Assembly (NCBI RefSeq): GCF_000012965.1
Contig: NC_007575.1
Span: 186,001 to 250,000, forward strand
Origin: Sulfurimonas denitrificans DSM 1251
GTDB taxonomy: Bacteria; Campylobacterota; Campylobacteria; Campylobacterales; Sulfurimonadaceae
Reading direction: 5' to 3'
Length of the DNA: 64,000 bases
The notes under the pieces are model-generated. The model was given only the letters and a program-made list of their open reading frames with translations, was not told the DNA's origin and did no database searches. Shown piece after piece: positions 33,964 to 43,526 of the stretch. A program made the translations under genes and the position numbers. Each line of letters begins with the position of its first letter. Positions within the stretch are counted from its first letter, which is position 1.

Positions 33964-35328
33964 GTGCAGAAGCTTTTTGATGAAGTAGCCTCTCTTGATG
34001 AGAGATGCTACAGAGAGTTTTACTTAAGTGAAGATATTTTAATGGAGCATGCAGCGCATGGCATGGCTGAGTATATTCGTAGCAACTTTAAAAAAAATGT
34101 AAAAATTAGCATTGTTTGTGGAAGTGGAAATAATGGAGCTGATGGTTTGGCTCTTGGGAGACTTTTACATGGCGATTTTGATGTTTCTCTTATTTGTGCA
34201 AAACCTCCTAAATCAAAAATGGCTCTTTTGCAAAAACAGCGTGCCGCTAGCATTGGCGTAAGAGAGTCTTTGGAACTCTTAGATTGTGATGTATTAGTTG
34301 ATGCGATAGTAGGCACTGGTTTTAGTTTAGAAGCAGATAAGGAGATGGCACAGCTTATAGAGAAGATGAACGCTATAAACGCTTTTAAGCTTGCATGTGA
34401 TGTTCCCTCTCTTTACCTTTTTAACGCTGATGTTACATGTACTATGGGTGCTCTAAAGAAGAGAATGTTTTTAGATGAGGCAAAAGAGTATGTCGGCGAG
34501 ATACATGTAATAGATCTTGGAATTTGCAGAGATATTTATGAGAGAAGCAGCAATTGGAATCTTCTTGATTTACAAGATTTGAAGCTTCCTCATAGATTTA
34601 AAAAAGATTCGCACAAGGGAAGTTATGGGCATTTAGCAGTTATCTCTGGGCAGATGAGCGGTGCTAGTATTATGAGCGCCATGTCTGCTCTTAGGTTTGG
34701 AAGCGGGCTTGTAACACTTGTAGGATTTGAGAAAATAGAGATTCCCCACTCCATAATGTACTCACATGCAGTACCTAAAAATACAACTGCTTTGGCTTTA
34801 GGAATGGGTCTTGGAGCTGAGTTTAGCAAGGCTGAGCTTGCCAAGTTTTTATCTAACGGTCTCCCCTTAGTTGCGGATGCAGATATTTTTGGTATGCAGA
34901 TAGTTTTAGATATTTTAAAAAGAGAGAGTGTTGTTATAACTCCACATGTAAAAGAGTTTGTCTCGCTTTTAAAGATAGCAGATATTGCAGAAATATCTGT
35001 TGATGAGTTGCAAAAAAACCGCTTTATGTACGTTGAGATGTTTTGCAAAGCTTATCCAAAAGTTACACTTCTTCTAAAAGGTGCAAATGTCATAATCGCT
35101 CAGGATGAGACTTTTTATATAAATCCACATGGAAAACAATCTTTGGCAAAAGGCGGAAGCGGCGATGTACTAAGTGGTTTAATTGGTGCTCTCTTAGCTC
35201 AAGGATATGCTCCTTTGCAAGCAGCCATTCATGGCTCTTTAGCACATGTAAAACTCTCCATTCTTTATGAGGGTGCTGATTTTTCACTTACTCCAGATGA
35301 TTTGATAGATGCAATTGGTAAACTATAA
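33964..35328 (+). CDS. nnr: Bifunctional NAD(P)H-hydrate epimerase and dehydratase
   Basis: This 454-residue protein (GTG start) joins a YjeF-N epimerase domain (GSGNNGADG at 53-61, DAIVGTGF) to an ADP-dependent carbohydrate-kinase-like dehydratase (HKGSYGHLAVISG, then AKGGSGDVLSG at 395-405). Together they repair hydrated NADH and NADPH in the cytoplasm. Length and order match the bacterial fused form. It follows the P-loop gene by 2 bp and precedes thiG by 45 bp. Confidence 0.93.
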   Translation: MQKLFDEVASLDERCYREFYLSEDILMEHAAHGMAEYIRSNFKKNVKISIVCGSGNNGADGLALGRLLHGDFDVSLICAKPPKSKMALLQKQRAASIGVRESLELLDCDVLVDAIVGTGFSLEADKEMAQLIEKMNAINAFKLACDVPSLYLFNADVTCTMGALKKRMFLDEAKEYVGEIHVIDLGICRDIYERSSNWNLLDLQDLKLPHRFKKDSHKGSYGHLAVISGQMSGASIMSAMSALRFGSGLVTLVGFEKIEIPHSIMYSHAVPKNTTALALGMGLGAEFSKAELAKFLSNGLPLVADADIFGMQIVLDILKRESVVITPHVKEFVSLLKIADIAEISVDELQKNRFMYVEMFCKAYPKVTLLLKGANVIIAQDETFYINPHGKQSLAKGGSGDVLSGLIGALLAQGYAPLQAAIHGSLAHVKLSILYEGADFSLTPDDLIDAIGKL

Positions 35329-35373
35329 GATGGCTTATGTTATAAGAATTCAAAAAAATTAGGAAAATAGATA

Positions 35374-36153
35374 ATGCAAAATTTATTAAAAATCGGAAAA
35401 TATGAGTTAGGCTCTCGCCTTATCGTTGGAAGTGGAAAATATAAAGATTTTCAAACCACAAAAGAAGCAACACTTGCAAGCGGGAGTGAACTTATTACAG
35501 TTGCAGTTCGCCGCTTAAATATCACAGATCCTAACAAAGAAAATCTGCGTGATACGTTTAAGGGTACAAATGTAAAGTTTTTACCAAATTCAGCAGGATG
35601 CGTTACTGCTGAGGAAGCGATTACAACTTTTCGTCTTACTCGTGAGGCAACGGGAATCGATTTGATAAAACTTGAAGTTATTGGCGATACTCAAAAAACT
35701 CTCTACCCAGATGTAATAGAGACCATCAAAGCTTGTCAAATTCTCTCAAAAGAGGGCTTTATAATTATGGCTTACACTTCAGATGATCCAATCATGGCTA
35801 AACGTCTCGAAGATGCTGGTGCTCATGCTATCATGCCTCTTGCAGCACCAATTGGAAGCGGTTTAGGAATCCAAAATCCTTACAATATAGTATTTATACG
35901 TGAAGCGGTAAACCTGCCCGTTATAGTAGATGCTGGAATAGGGTGTGCGAGTGACGCTGCTTATGCTATGGAGCTTGGAGCTGATGGAGTTTTAACAAAT
36001 ACAGCTATTGCTGGGGCACAAAATCCTATGATGATGGCAGAAGCTATGAAACATGCGGTAATTGCTGGACGTATGAGTTATCTCTCTGGAAGAATCCAAA
36101 AACGTCCGTACGCTACAGCATCTTCACCGATAAATGGGATGATACAGTTTTAA
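35374..36153 (+). CDS. thiG: Thiazole synthase
   Basis: This 259-residue ThiG forms the thiazole phosphate of thiamine from DXP, ThiS thiocarboxylate and a glycine imine. Visible signatures are [31 protein letters not shown], Lys99 in IKLEVIGD as the Schiff base, and the phosphate-binding [13 protein letters not shown] ribosome binding site AGGAAAA precedes the ATG. No TPP riboswitch fits in the 45-bp gap upstream. Its stop codon overlaps that of the convergent diguanylate cyclase gene. Confidence 0.95.
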   Translation: MQNLLKIGKYELGSRLIVGSGKYKDFQTTKEATLASGSELITVAVRRLNITDPNKENLRDTFKGTNVKFLPNSAGCVTAEEAITTFRLTREATGIDLIKLEVIGDTQKTLYPDVIETIKACQILSKEGFIIMAYTSDDPIMAKRLEDAGAHAIMPLAAPIGSGLGIQNPYNIVFIREAVNLPVIVDAGIGCASDAAYAMELGADGVLTNTAIAGAQNPMMMAEAMKHAVIAGRMSYLSGRIQKRPYATASSPINGMIQF

Positions 36154-37064
36154 AATCCTGCACAAAACTTATTTCTACCGCTATTTTTTGCGCGGTAGAG
36201 TTCAGCATCTGCTTTCTTTATTAAATCTTCTTTGGATATATCTTCATCAACCTCTTTTATAGCAACTCCAGCACTAATAGTTACAATTTTAGATACAGGA
36301 GAGAAGTTGTGTGCTAAGTTTAAATTTGAGATACTATCTATTAATGACTGTGCTACTTGCTTAGCGCCATCTTTATCTACACCTTTTAACAAAACAACAA
36401 ACTCCTCTCCGCCATATCGTGCAAGAACATCTGTTGGGCGTTTAATAGCTTTTTTAAGAGCAATAGCAACTTTTGTAAGGCACTCATCACCCATCCAATG
36501 ACCATAGTTATCGTTATAGAGTTTGAAGTAGTCTATATCTATCATGATAATAGAGAGATTTTTTGGCTCTCTTATAATCTCTCTATATTTTTGTTCTAAA
36601 ATCTCATCAAAATATCTTCTATTTGAGATACCAGTTAAGCTATCGCACATCGATAACTCTTCGAGTTTTTTACTTTTTAGCTTCAGGGTGAGATGATTTT
36701 TTATTCTAATTTTTATGATGCCAGAGTGGAAAGGCTTTTTAATATAATCAATCGCTCCAAGGTTTAACCCATACTCTTCATCTTCAGAGCTGTTTTTAGC
36801 AGTTACAAATATTATAGGAATATCTATCGTCTCTGCTGATGATTTTAACGCTTTACAAACATCATAACCACTCATTTGAGGCATCTCTATATCTAGTAAG
36901 ATAAGATCTGGTTTCTCTTTTTCTCGCACCAAACTAAGCGCTCTTTGTCCGCTGTTTGCTACTTTTATTTTATAATCATCTTTTAGTAAATCAGAGAGTA
37001 TTGCTATATTTGTAGCTTTGTCATCAACAATTAAAATTGTTGGTATGTAGCCGTCAATCATCAT
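36150..37064 (-). CDS. Receiver-GGDEF diguanylate cyclase
   Basis: The 304-residue response regulator has a receiver domain ([12 protein letters not shown] to KKPFHS, with the phospho-Asp in [16 protein letters not shown]) and a GGDEF domain with GGEEF at about 218-222, which makes cyclic di-GMP. I chose the ATG at 37064, which forms an ATGA overlap with the hybrid kinase stop; a GTG at 37073 is an alternative. The coupling suggests that the kinase at 37061 phosphorylates this regulator. Confidence 0.9.
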   Translation of the reverse strand: MMIDGYIPTILIVDDKATNIAILSDLLKDDYKIKVANSGQRALSLVREKEKPDLILLDIEMPQMSGYDVCKALKSSAETIDIPIIFVTAKNSSEDEEYGLNLGAIDYIKKPFHSGIIKIRIKNHLTLKLKSKKLEELSMCDSLTGISNRRYFDEILEQKYREIIREPKNLSIIMIDIDYFKLYNDNYGHWMGDECLTKVAIALKKAIKRPTDVLARYGGEEFVVLLKGVDKDGAKQVAQSLIDSISNLNLAHNFSPVSKIVTISAGVAIKEVDEDISKEDLIKKADAELYRAKNSGRNKFCAGF

Positions 37065-40000
37065 AATTGCCACTCTTTCATAATATTGTAAGCTTTGTCG
37101 TAATCAAAGTTATCCATCTCTCTCATCCATAGTTCAAGTTCATGTCTATTTACTTTTGTTTTAAGTAAATTAAACAGAAGTTGTTGATTTTGAAATTCTA
37201 CCATTGTTCCATTTTTAATATCTTGCGAAACCTCAAGATAAAGATTTTTAAAATCCTCTTCCCTCATCTCATCTTCTTGAAGAGGATTTTCTCTTAAATA
37301 TGAGACTATCTTCTCTTTGACTCTCTCAATCGCCTCTTTTAAGAGTGCTATATCCTCTGGCTTAATCGCTTGAGCCTTTTTTAGTTGGGTGTCTATATAT
37401 GTTGCAATAGAAGCCAACTCTTTTGCACCTATATTTGAACTAACCCCTTTTAGCGCATGTATCAAGGATTTGGCTGATTTGTCTTCTACATGTAATAGCT
37501 CTACAAGAGAGGCAAAATCACTCTCTAACTCTTCATAAAACTTCGATAATATCTTATGAAGAATATCACTGTTTAGATTTAGTTCATTTATCGCATACTC
37601 TAAATCTAAAACAGCACTATCTTTAACTTTGGTATTAGAAGATTTTTGTTTTATTGTGAAATCAATATCAAGCCATTTGGCAATGCTTGAGAACATCTCA
37701 TTGCTATCAATTGGTTTTGAGAGGTGGTCATTCATTCCAGCATCTAAAGTTTTATGTCTATCTTCAATCATCGCCGCTGCGGTCAGTGCGATAATAGGAA
37801 TCTCTTTATCATGTTCACGTATGATTTTGGTAGCTTCATAACCACTCATAATAGGCATTTGAATATCCATAAGTATGATGTCATAATAGTTTGGTTTTGC
37901 AACAAAAATATCCACCGCTTCTTTGCCATTATTTGCTAGATCTGGAGTTATTTTTACTTTTTTTAGTATCTCAGTGGTTATCTCCTGATTTATCTCATTA
38001 TCCTCAACTAAAAGGAGTTTAACATTGCTAAAATCAGGATATTTTAAAAGTTTTGATGCATCTTTGGAGATGTCCATATTTTCCAGCTTAAGACTATTTT
38101 GGCTCCAAGAGTTTACACCAACTATTATCTCAAAACTAAAAGTAGAACCGACACCCTCTTTGCTCTTGACATCTATCTCTCCTCCCATAGCAGATACTAA
38201 TCTTGAGGAGATAGAGAGTCCAAGACCGCTACCGCCGTATCTTCGTGTTATAGAGTCATCCGCTTGAGAGAATGGCTTAAAGAGTTTTTCTATCTGGTTT
38301 TGACTTATACCAATACCGCTGTCAATTACGCTAAAGAGCAGAGTTGCACTCTTTTCATCTTTTTTACTTATTTTTAAATCTACCTTTACTGCACCCTCTT
38401 TTGTAAATTTGATAGCATTTCCCAAAAGATTGATTAGGACTTGAGTAATTCTAAGCTCATCAGCTACCACCATACTAGGTACGCCTTCTTCTACATTACA
38501 GTAGAACTCCAACCCTTTATCTAGAGCAGTTTGTTTAAATAACATCTTTATTTTAGAGAGAATACTCTCTAGGTTAAACTCTCTATGCTCAATTTCAAGT
38601 CTGTTCGCCTCTATCTTTGAAAAATCCAAAATGTCATTAATGATAGAGAGAAGCATTTTTGAAGAGCTGTTAATCTTATGTAACTGATGTAGTTGTTTTT
38701 CATCCAAATCACTCTCAAGTAAAATCTCGCTAAATCCTATGATTGCATTCATAGGTGTTCTTATCTCATGGCTCATATTTGCTAAAAATTCACTCTTTGA
38801 ATTGTTCGCTCTCTCCGCCTCTTCCTTCGCCTCTTGAAGAGCTTCTTTATCTCTAATATCTTGCGTTATCTCTCTTTGTACTCCAAAATGACCAGTAATT
38901 TTGCCCTCGCTGTTGTACAAGCAGATATAGTCTCCATCAATAACCATAGGAGTACCATCAAATTTCTGCTCATTTGTATTTACATGATAAATACCTCTAC
39001 TAAACAACTCTCTCCAAATGTCGCGTCCCTCTTCTATGTTGTGTTTGAAAAAATCTGTTGGTGTAAAACCTAAAAACTCCTCCTCTTTTGCTTTGTACTG
39101 CTCAAGCATCGCTTCATTTATCTTTGTTACTCTTTGATGCTCAAATACATAATCAAGTGTTTTTTCTTTGTCTATGGAGTCATTCCACTCTATAGGCTCA
39201 TCAAGCATCATAAAGAAAAATCCATGCATAGATTGTTTAAAAAAGAGGTCTAAGAGCTCTTTACTATCTCTTAACTTCTGCTCACTTCTTTTAAGCTCAC
39301 TCAAATCTCTACCAATTCCAAGGATACCAAGTATCTCCCCATTTCTGCCTCTTACTGCTGTTTTAGTTGTTTGAAGAAACTCTTTATGCGAATCTACCGC
39401 AAAGGTAATCTCCTCAAAATTTGTTAGTGGAACATTGCTATGCATCGCTTTTTTGTCATGTTCTCTAAAAAAATCTGCCAGTTCTTTTGATACAAAGTCA
39501 TAGTCAGTTTTGCCCTTTATCTCATCTAATGATGCCCCAAAAAAATCTTCAAATCGTTTGTTACATGTAATATAAACGCCATTTACATCTTTCATCCAAA
39601 TAAGATCTGGAATAGACTCTAAAAGGGATTCAAGTTGATTGTTTATATGCTCAATTTTTTCCTGTGCTAGCTTTCTCTCTGTTATATCTTGATGCGTTCC
39701 TGACATAAGAACTGGTTTGCCATCTTTATCCCACTCAAAAACTTTTGCTCTATCTACTACCCAAACCCAGTGTCCATTTTTATGCTTCATTCGCATTTCA
39801 GATTCAAAATATTCAGTTTTTCCATCAAGATGCTCTTCTAAAAGCTTTTTCGTAGCAATAAAATCATCTGGATGTGAAAACTTCTCCCATGTATCTATGG
39901 AGGTAGGAGATATCTCATCTAGCGTATAGCCAATAATTTCTGCCCATCTCTCATTAAAAATGGTATCGCCTGTTTGAATATTCCACTCTCCAGTACCGAC

Positions 40001-41428
40001 ATTTGTCCCCTGAATGATGGCGTCTAACCTCTGTTTTTCAAGCCTAAGCTCTCTCTCACTTCTCTTTAGCGCTTGCTCTTTTGCTATAGAGTTGCTTATA
40101 TCTCTAAAGACAACTATGGCACCACCCTCGTCTATGGACGTTACTGTTAAGATTATGGGAAGAAGAGAACCATCCTTTTTTATAAAATGCTCATTTAAGG
40201 TTCTTGTTACTTTATCTTTGGAAGTTAGATTTATCGGGCACTCATCTGCATTGTACTTCTCACGTGATGGTTTATGAGAGTGAAAAATATCATGTTGGTT
40301 TTTATGTAAAATCTCTTTTTCACTGTAGCCTAGCATATTAAGAGCTTTTTTGTTTATCCAAGTACAGTTGCCATTGTTGTCTATCCCATAAACCCCCTCT
40401 CCTATGTTTGAGAGAAGAGAGGAGATAAAGTTTTTTCTCCTTCTCTCTCTTAAATGATAAAACAGCCCTAAAAGCAAAGAGATAAAAATTATGATTAGCT
40501 CTATTTTATGACTATTTAAAATATCCATAAAAGTCACATCTATAGCTTTGTCAAACGGAGGAAGCCTAAGAGTGCGAGATAGCTCCTCAACTTGAAGATA
40601 ATCAGCAGGAAGAGTGTAGTTATAGATACCATTTTTTTTCATCTCATCGTTAGGCTTGAGTGAAAAAAGAGCTGCTATAAAATCTTTTACAATCTCCTCT
40701 TCTAAATGCGGCAAAGAAAAAACAGGCCACTCGGGGTAGAGCTTTGTTGAGATTTTATAAGGATAATCAACACCCTTTTGCTCATTTACAACTCTTATAT
40801 CTCCCTCACTTATCTCTTTTTTATATATCATCTCTTCTAAAATGCCATCTCTTATAAAACCGACATCAATTACACCTGTCAAAACAGCTTTAACAACCTC
40901 TTGATGCGAGCCTTTCATCTCAATGATTTTTTTGCTTTTTTTAGAGATATCAACGCCTGCAAGAAAGAGCTCATAAGCTTGCGCTCTATAGCCGCCCATG
41001 TGAGACTTGCTTGGTGCTGCTATTATTTTGTTTTTTATATCTTTGAGATTTTTTATTTCACTCTCTGGTCTGACAATGATAACGCCTGCAAGTTTATTTG
41101 TTATGACTCCTTTGTCGTAGCCATTTAGTGTAGCAATAGCGCCGCTAAGCGCATATTTGTCTCTTATGCTTAAAAAGTGCGTAGGATTTGTTGTAACAAT
41201 ATCAAGCTCTTTTTTGCTAATTTTTTCATTAATCTCTTGTTGTGTTAAAACCTCTAAGATAATTTTTTTATCGAGCTTTTCATTGAGTGCTTTAACAAGA
41301 GGCTCATACTGTTTGCGGGTTTGTTCCACGCCCTTGTAGGCAAAAACACCAAATTTTACGCTCTCATGAGCATAAAGAGAGGTAAAAAGAAAAGAGATGA
41401 TAATAAATGTTTTTTTCAAAGCCGTCAC
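37061..41428 (-). CDS. Hybrid sensor histidine kinase with PhnD-like sensor, PAS repeats, receiver and Hpt
   Basis: This very large protein has a signal peptide, a periplasmic PhnD/phosphonate-type substrate-binding domain (about 20-285, with VKFGVFAYKG and TTNPTHFLSIR), a membrane helix (about 305-323), about four PAS/PAC modules (about 330-860), a HisKA/HATPase core (His887 in SHEIRTP), a receiver (Asp1188 in ILMDIQMP) and an Hpt domain (His1324 in LIHALKGVSSN). It is a complete phosphorelay in one chain. The start is GTG at 41428 or TTG at 41419, the latter better placed after AAGG. The next gene, a receiver-GGDEF protein, overlaps by 4 bp and is the likely output. The ligand is unknown; phosphonate or phosphite-like anions fit the family. 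Confidence 0.92.
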   Translation of the reverse strand: MTALKKTFIIISFLFTSLYAHESVKFGVFAYKGVEQTRKQYEPLVKALNEKLDKKIILEVLTQQEINEKISKKELDIVTTNPTHFLSIRDKYALSGAIATLNGYDKGVITNKLAGVIIVRPESEIKNLKDIKNKIIAAPSKSHMGGYRAQAYELFLAGVDISKKSKKIIEMKGSHQEVVKAVLTGVIDVGFIRDGILEEMIYKKEISEGDIRVVNEQKGVDYPYKISTKLYPEWPVFSLPHLEEEIVKDFIAALFSLKPNDEMKKNGIYNYTLPADYLQVEELSRTLRLPPFDKAIDVTFMDILNSHKIELIIIFISLLLGLFYHLRERRRKNFISSLLSNIGEGVYGIDNNGNCTWINKKALNMLGYSEKEILHKNQHDIFHSHKPSREKYNADECPINLTSKDKVTRTLNEHFIKKDGSLLPIILTVTSIDEGGAIVVFRDISNSIAKEQALKRSERELRLEKQRLDAIIQGTNVGTGEWNIQTGDTIFNERWAEIIGYTLDEISPTSIDTWEKFSHPDDFIATKKLLEEHLDGKTEYFESEMRMKHKNGHWVWVVDRAKVFEWDKDGKPVLMSGTHQDITERKLAQEKIEHINNQLESLLESIPDLIWMKDVNGVYITCNKRFEDFFGASLDEIKGKTDYDFVSKELADFFREHDKKAMHSNVPLTNFEEITFAVDSHKEFLQTTKTAVRGRNGEILGILGIGRDLSELKRSEQKLRDSKELLDLFFKQSMHGFFFMMLDEPIEWNDSIDKEKTLDYVFEHQRVTKINEAMLEQYKAKEEEFLGFTPTDFFKHNIEEGRDIWRELFSRGIYHVNTNEQKFDGTPMVIDGDYICLYNSEGKITGHFGVQREITQDIRDKEALQEAKEEAERANNSKSEFLANMSHEIRTPMNAIIGFSEILLESDLDEKQLHQLHKINSSSKMLLSIINDILDFSKIEANRLEIEHREFNLESILSKIKMLFKQTALDKGLEFYCNVEEGVPSMVVADELRITQVLINLLGNAIKFTKEGAVKVDLKISKKDEKSATLLFSVIDSGIGISQNQIEKLFKPFSQADDSITRRYGGSGLGLSISSRLVSAMGGEIDVKSKEGVGSTFSFEIIVGVNSWSQNSLKLENMDISKDASKLLKYPDFSNVKLLLVEDNEINQEITTEILKKVKITPDLANNGKEAVDIFVAKPNYYDIILMDIQMPIMSGYEATKIIREHDKEIPIIALTAAAMIEDRHKTLDAGMNDHLSKPIDSNEMFSSIAKWLDIDFTIKQKSSNTKVKDSAVLDLEYAINELNLNSDILHKILSKFYEELESDFASLVELLHVEDKSAKSLIHALKGVSSNIGAKELASIATYIDTQLKKAQAIKPEDIALLKEAIERVKEKIVSYLRENPLQEDEMREEDFKNLYLEVSQDIKNGTMVEFQNQQLLFNLLKTKVNRHELELWMREMDNFDYDKAYNIMKEWQL

Positions 41429-41595
41429 CTTATTTACATGTTATGTTTATCATACAATGTAAACAATTAAATTAGCTATAAATTCATGGCAACTCAATCT
41501 TTTTTTCAGAGATATCTCTTAAGTACTAATCGCTTCATATCTTCAAAAAAAGTTCCCTACAGCACACTCTTTACTTAGTATTTGCTCTTTAATTT

Positions 41596-43215
41596 CTATT
41601 TAATAATGATTTTGTTTCTGCCTCTCTCTTTAGCCTCATAGAGTGCTTCATCGACTCTTTTTATAAACGACTCTTCACTCTCAGCGTTTATATACTCCGT
41701 AACACCAAGAGATATAGTAATCTTGCCAACCGTCTCAAAAAGATGCCCCTCTACTCTAGCTCTTAGTTTTTCACCAAGCACAGAAGCTTCAGAGACAGGT
41801 GTTGCTTGTAGTATAATCATAAATTCTTCTCCACCCCATCTAGCAGCTATATCCCCTGCACGAATGGACGAGGTTATAATATTTGCTATGTTTATGAGTA
41901 CTCTGTCACCAGCATCATGACCGTATGTGTCATTTACCGCTTTAAAATAATCTATATCTAAAAATATTACAGAGAGTGGCGATGGAACAGTACGTGAGAG
42001 TGCCATCTCTTTTTCTAAAACATCATTTAGTTTAGTTCTGTTAAAGAGTTTTGTTAGAGCATCTGTAGAAGCCATATGCTCTAACTCTTTTATTTTGACA
42101 TACTCATTTGTAATTTCATCAAATGTTATTAGATAGAGCACTTTATCATCTGTTTTTATCTCTTTTGCATAGGGTTTAAAATATCTGTATTTACCATCTT
42201 TTTTTATGCAAACTTTTAAGTTTTTACTATTTTGCTCTTTTATAAGGTACTCTATCCAGTGGATACCATCGTTACATGTTTGCATGAAGTTGCTATTATC
42301 TTCTATTTTTTCAAACACATCAAATATGTATTCATTATTTTTTTTAAACTCTTCTATAGAGTGATAACCAGTAAAATTAAGTATAGTCTCATTAGCGTAA
42401 ATGATCTCTTTGTCATCTGTAAGCACTATAAAACTAGAGTCTGTGTCAATGATTTCTTGCAAGAGATGTTTGGTAGATTCTATCTCTTTTGTTCTACGTT
42501 TTACTTCAGTTTGGAGTTGTTGGTTATATCTTAATTGCTTGAATATGAGTGAAAATATAGTAAATAAGAAAATAACTACAAATATTTTTAAGAGAATTAT
42601 GCTAGTTTTTATAGATGAAGTTACCTCAAAATACTCCTTAGAGTCTAAACTAACACTTATTCCACCTCTAACATCACCGAGTGAATAACCTTGATGTTTA
42701 TGGCAAGGAAGACAATACTCAGTTGTAATGAGTGCTCCCATGTAGTTAAAATTAGACTCTTTATCTATCTCATAATACTCTTTTTCATTTGTCTCATCAA
42801 AATACTTGAGTGCTCTCTCTTCAAAAGGAGTTGCTTTGTTGTCTGGGTTGATGAGCTTAAGACTTGTAATACGAAAATGAAAACCATCTATATTTGAGAT
42901 TTCAGATAACTGTCTAGACATCCACGCAGGATTTATTTTTATAAGCGTAAGATTTTCATCAACTTTTAAAATATTGTCTCTTAGGTAAGGATTAGGTTTT
43001 TGACCCTCTTTAGGTATTGCATAAACTCCACCATAGCTTGCATTCCACACCCTAGTGTTTACTTGGTCTTTAAAATGCGTTTGAGCTTGTTTTATAAGAA
43101 TCTGTTTTTGGAGCTCCATATTTTTTTCACTAAAAACATCTATAAAATAAAAAGAGCTAAACAAAGAGAGTATAAAAATAGTACCAATTAACGCATATTT
43201 GTTAAATTTTATCAT
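41596..43215 (-). CDS. Diguanylate cyclase with periplasmic c-heme DUF3365 (Tll0287-like) sensor and PAS
   Basis: This 539-residue protein has an N-terminal membrane helix (about 8-26), a periplasmic DUF3365/Tll0287-type domain with a single c-heme motif CLPCH at 168-172, a second helix (about 205-227), a PAS domain (about 255-370) and a GGDEF domain with GGEEF at 461-465. Such sensors are thought to bind heme and detect redox state or gases. The final QYNQQLQTEVKRRTKEIES linker is a coiled coil that passes the signal. The minus strand shows TAGAAT six bases before the ATG, which hints at a leaderless mRNA, though GAGAG just before the ATG could be a weak ribosome binding site. Confidence 0.9.
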   Translation of the reverse strand: MIKFNKYALIGTIFILSLFSSFYFIDVFSEKNMELQKQILIKQAQTHFKDQVNTRVWNASYGGVYAIPKEGQKPNPYLRDNILKVDENLTLIKINPAWMSRQLSEISNIDGFHFRITSLKLINPDNKATPFEERALKYFDETNEKEYYEIDKESNFNYMGALITTEYCLPCHKHQGYSLGDVRGGISVSLDSKEYFEVTSSIKTSIILLKIFVVIFLFTIFSLIFKQLRYNQQLQTEVKRRTKEIESTKHLLQEIIDTDSSFIVLTDDKEIIYANETILNFTGYHSIEEFKKNNEYIFDVFEKIEDNSNFMQTCNDGIHWIEYLIKEQNSKNLKVCIKKDGKYRYFKPYAKEIKTDDKVLYLITFDEITNEYVKIKELEHMASTDALTKLFNRTKLNDVLEKEMALSRTVPSPLSVIFLDIDYFKAVNDTYGHDAGDRVLINIANIITSSIRAGDIAARWGGEEFMIILQATPVSEASVLGEKLRARVEGHLFETVGKITISLGVTEYINAESEESFIKRVDEALYEAKERGRNKIIIK

Positions 43216-43250
43216 CTCTCAATTCTAGCAAATATATTAATTATTTCTTC

Positions 43251-43526
43251 TTAAACAATAATCTCTTTAGATAGATGTGTCATCAGCAAAAGTTGTCCCA
43301 TACTTTCAAAAAATTTTTCTGCCCCATCCTCTTTACTTAACAAGGCTTTTTCTAAAGCTGCTAAAAAAGCCAATTGTGACTCTTCTGAAGCCTGCATGAA
43401 GCTCTCTACTATAAATGCGAAAGAGAGAACATAAATCTCTGAGTTTACATTAAAGTCGATTTCAGAGTCAAGATTGATACTGTTGTTTGTTAAAAGCTCT
43501 ATACATCTCTCTTTTGTTTCACTCAT
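43251..43526 (-). CDS. Small acidic protein of unknown function
   Basis: This 91-residue acidic helical protein (SEESQLAFLAALEKALLSKED) overlaps the end of the AGCS symporter gene by 4 bp and is therefore co-translated with it. There is no membrane segment or known motif. It may be an accessory protein of the transporter, but only the coupling supports that. Confidence 0.6.
   Translation of the reverse strand: MSETKERCIELLTNNSINLDSEIDFNVNSEIYVLSFAFIVESFMQASEESQLAFLAALEKALLSKEDGAEKFFESMGQLLLMTHLSKEIIV

Noticed and set aside
35329-35373. TPP riboswitch before thiG
   Set aside because: The gap is only 45 bp, too short for the aptamer, and no CTGAGA motif is present.
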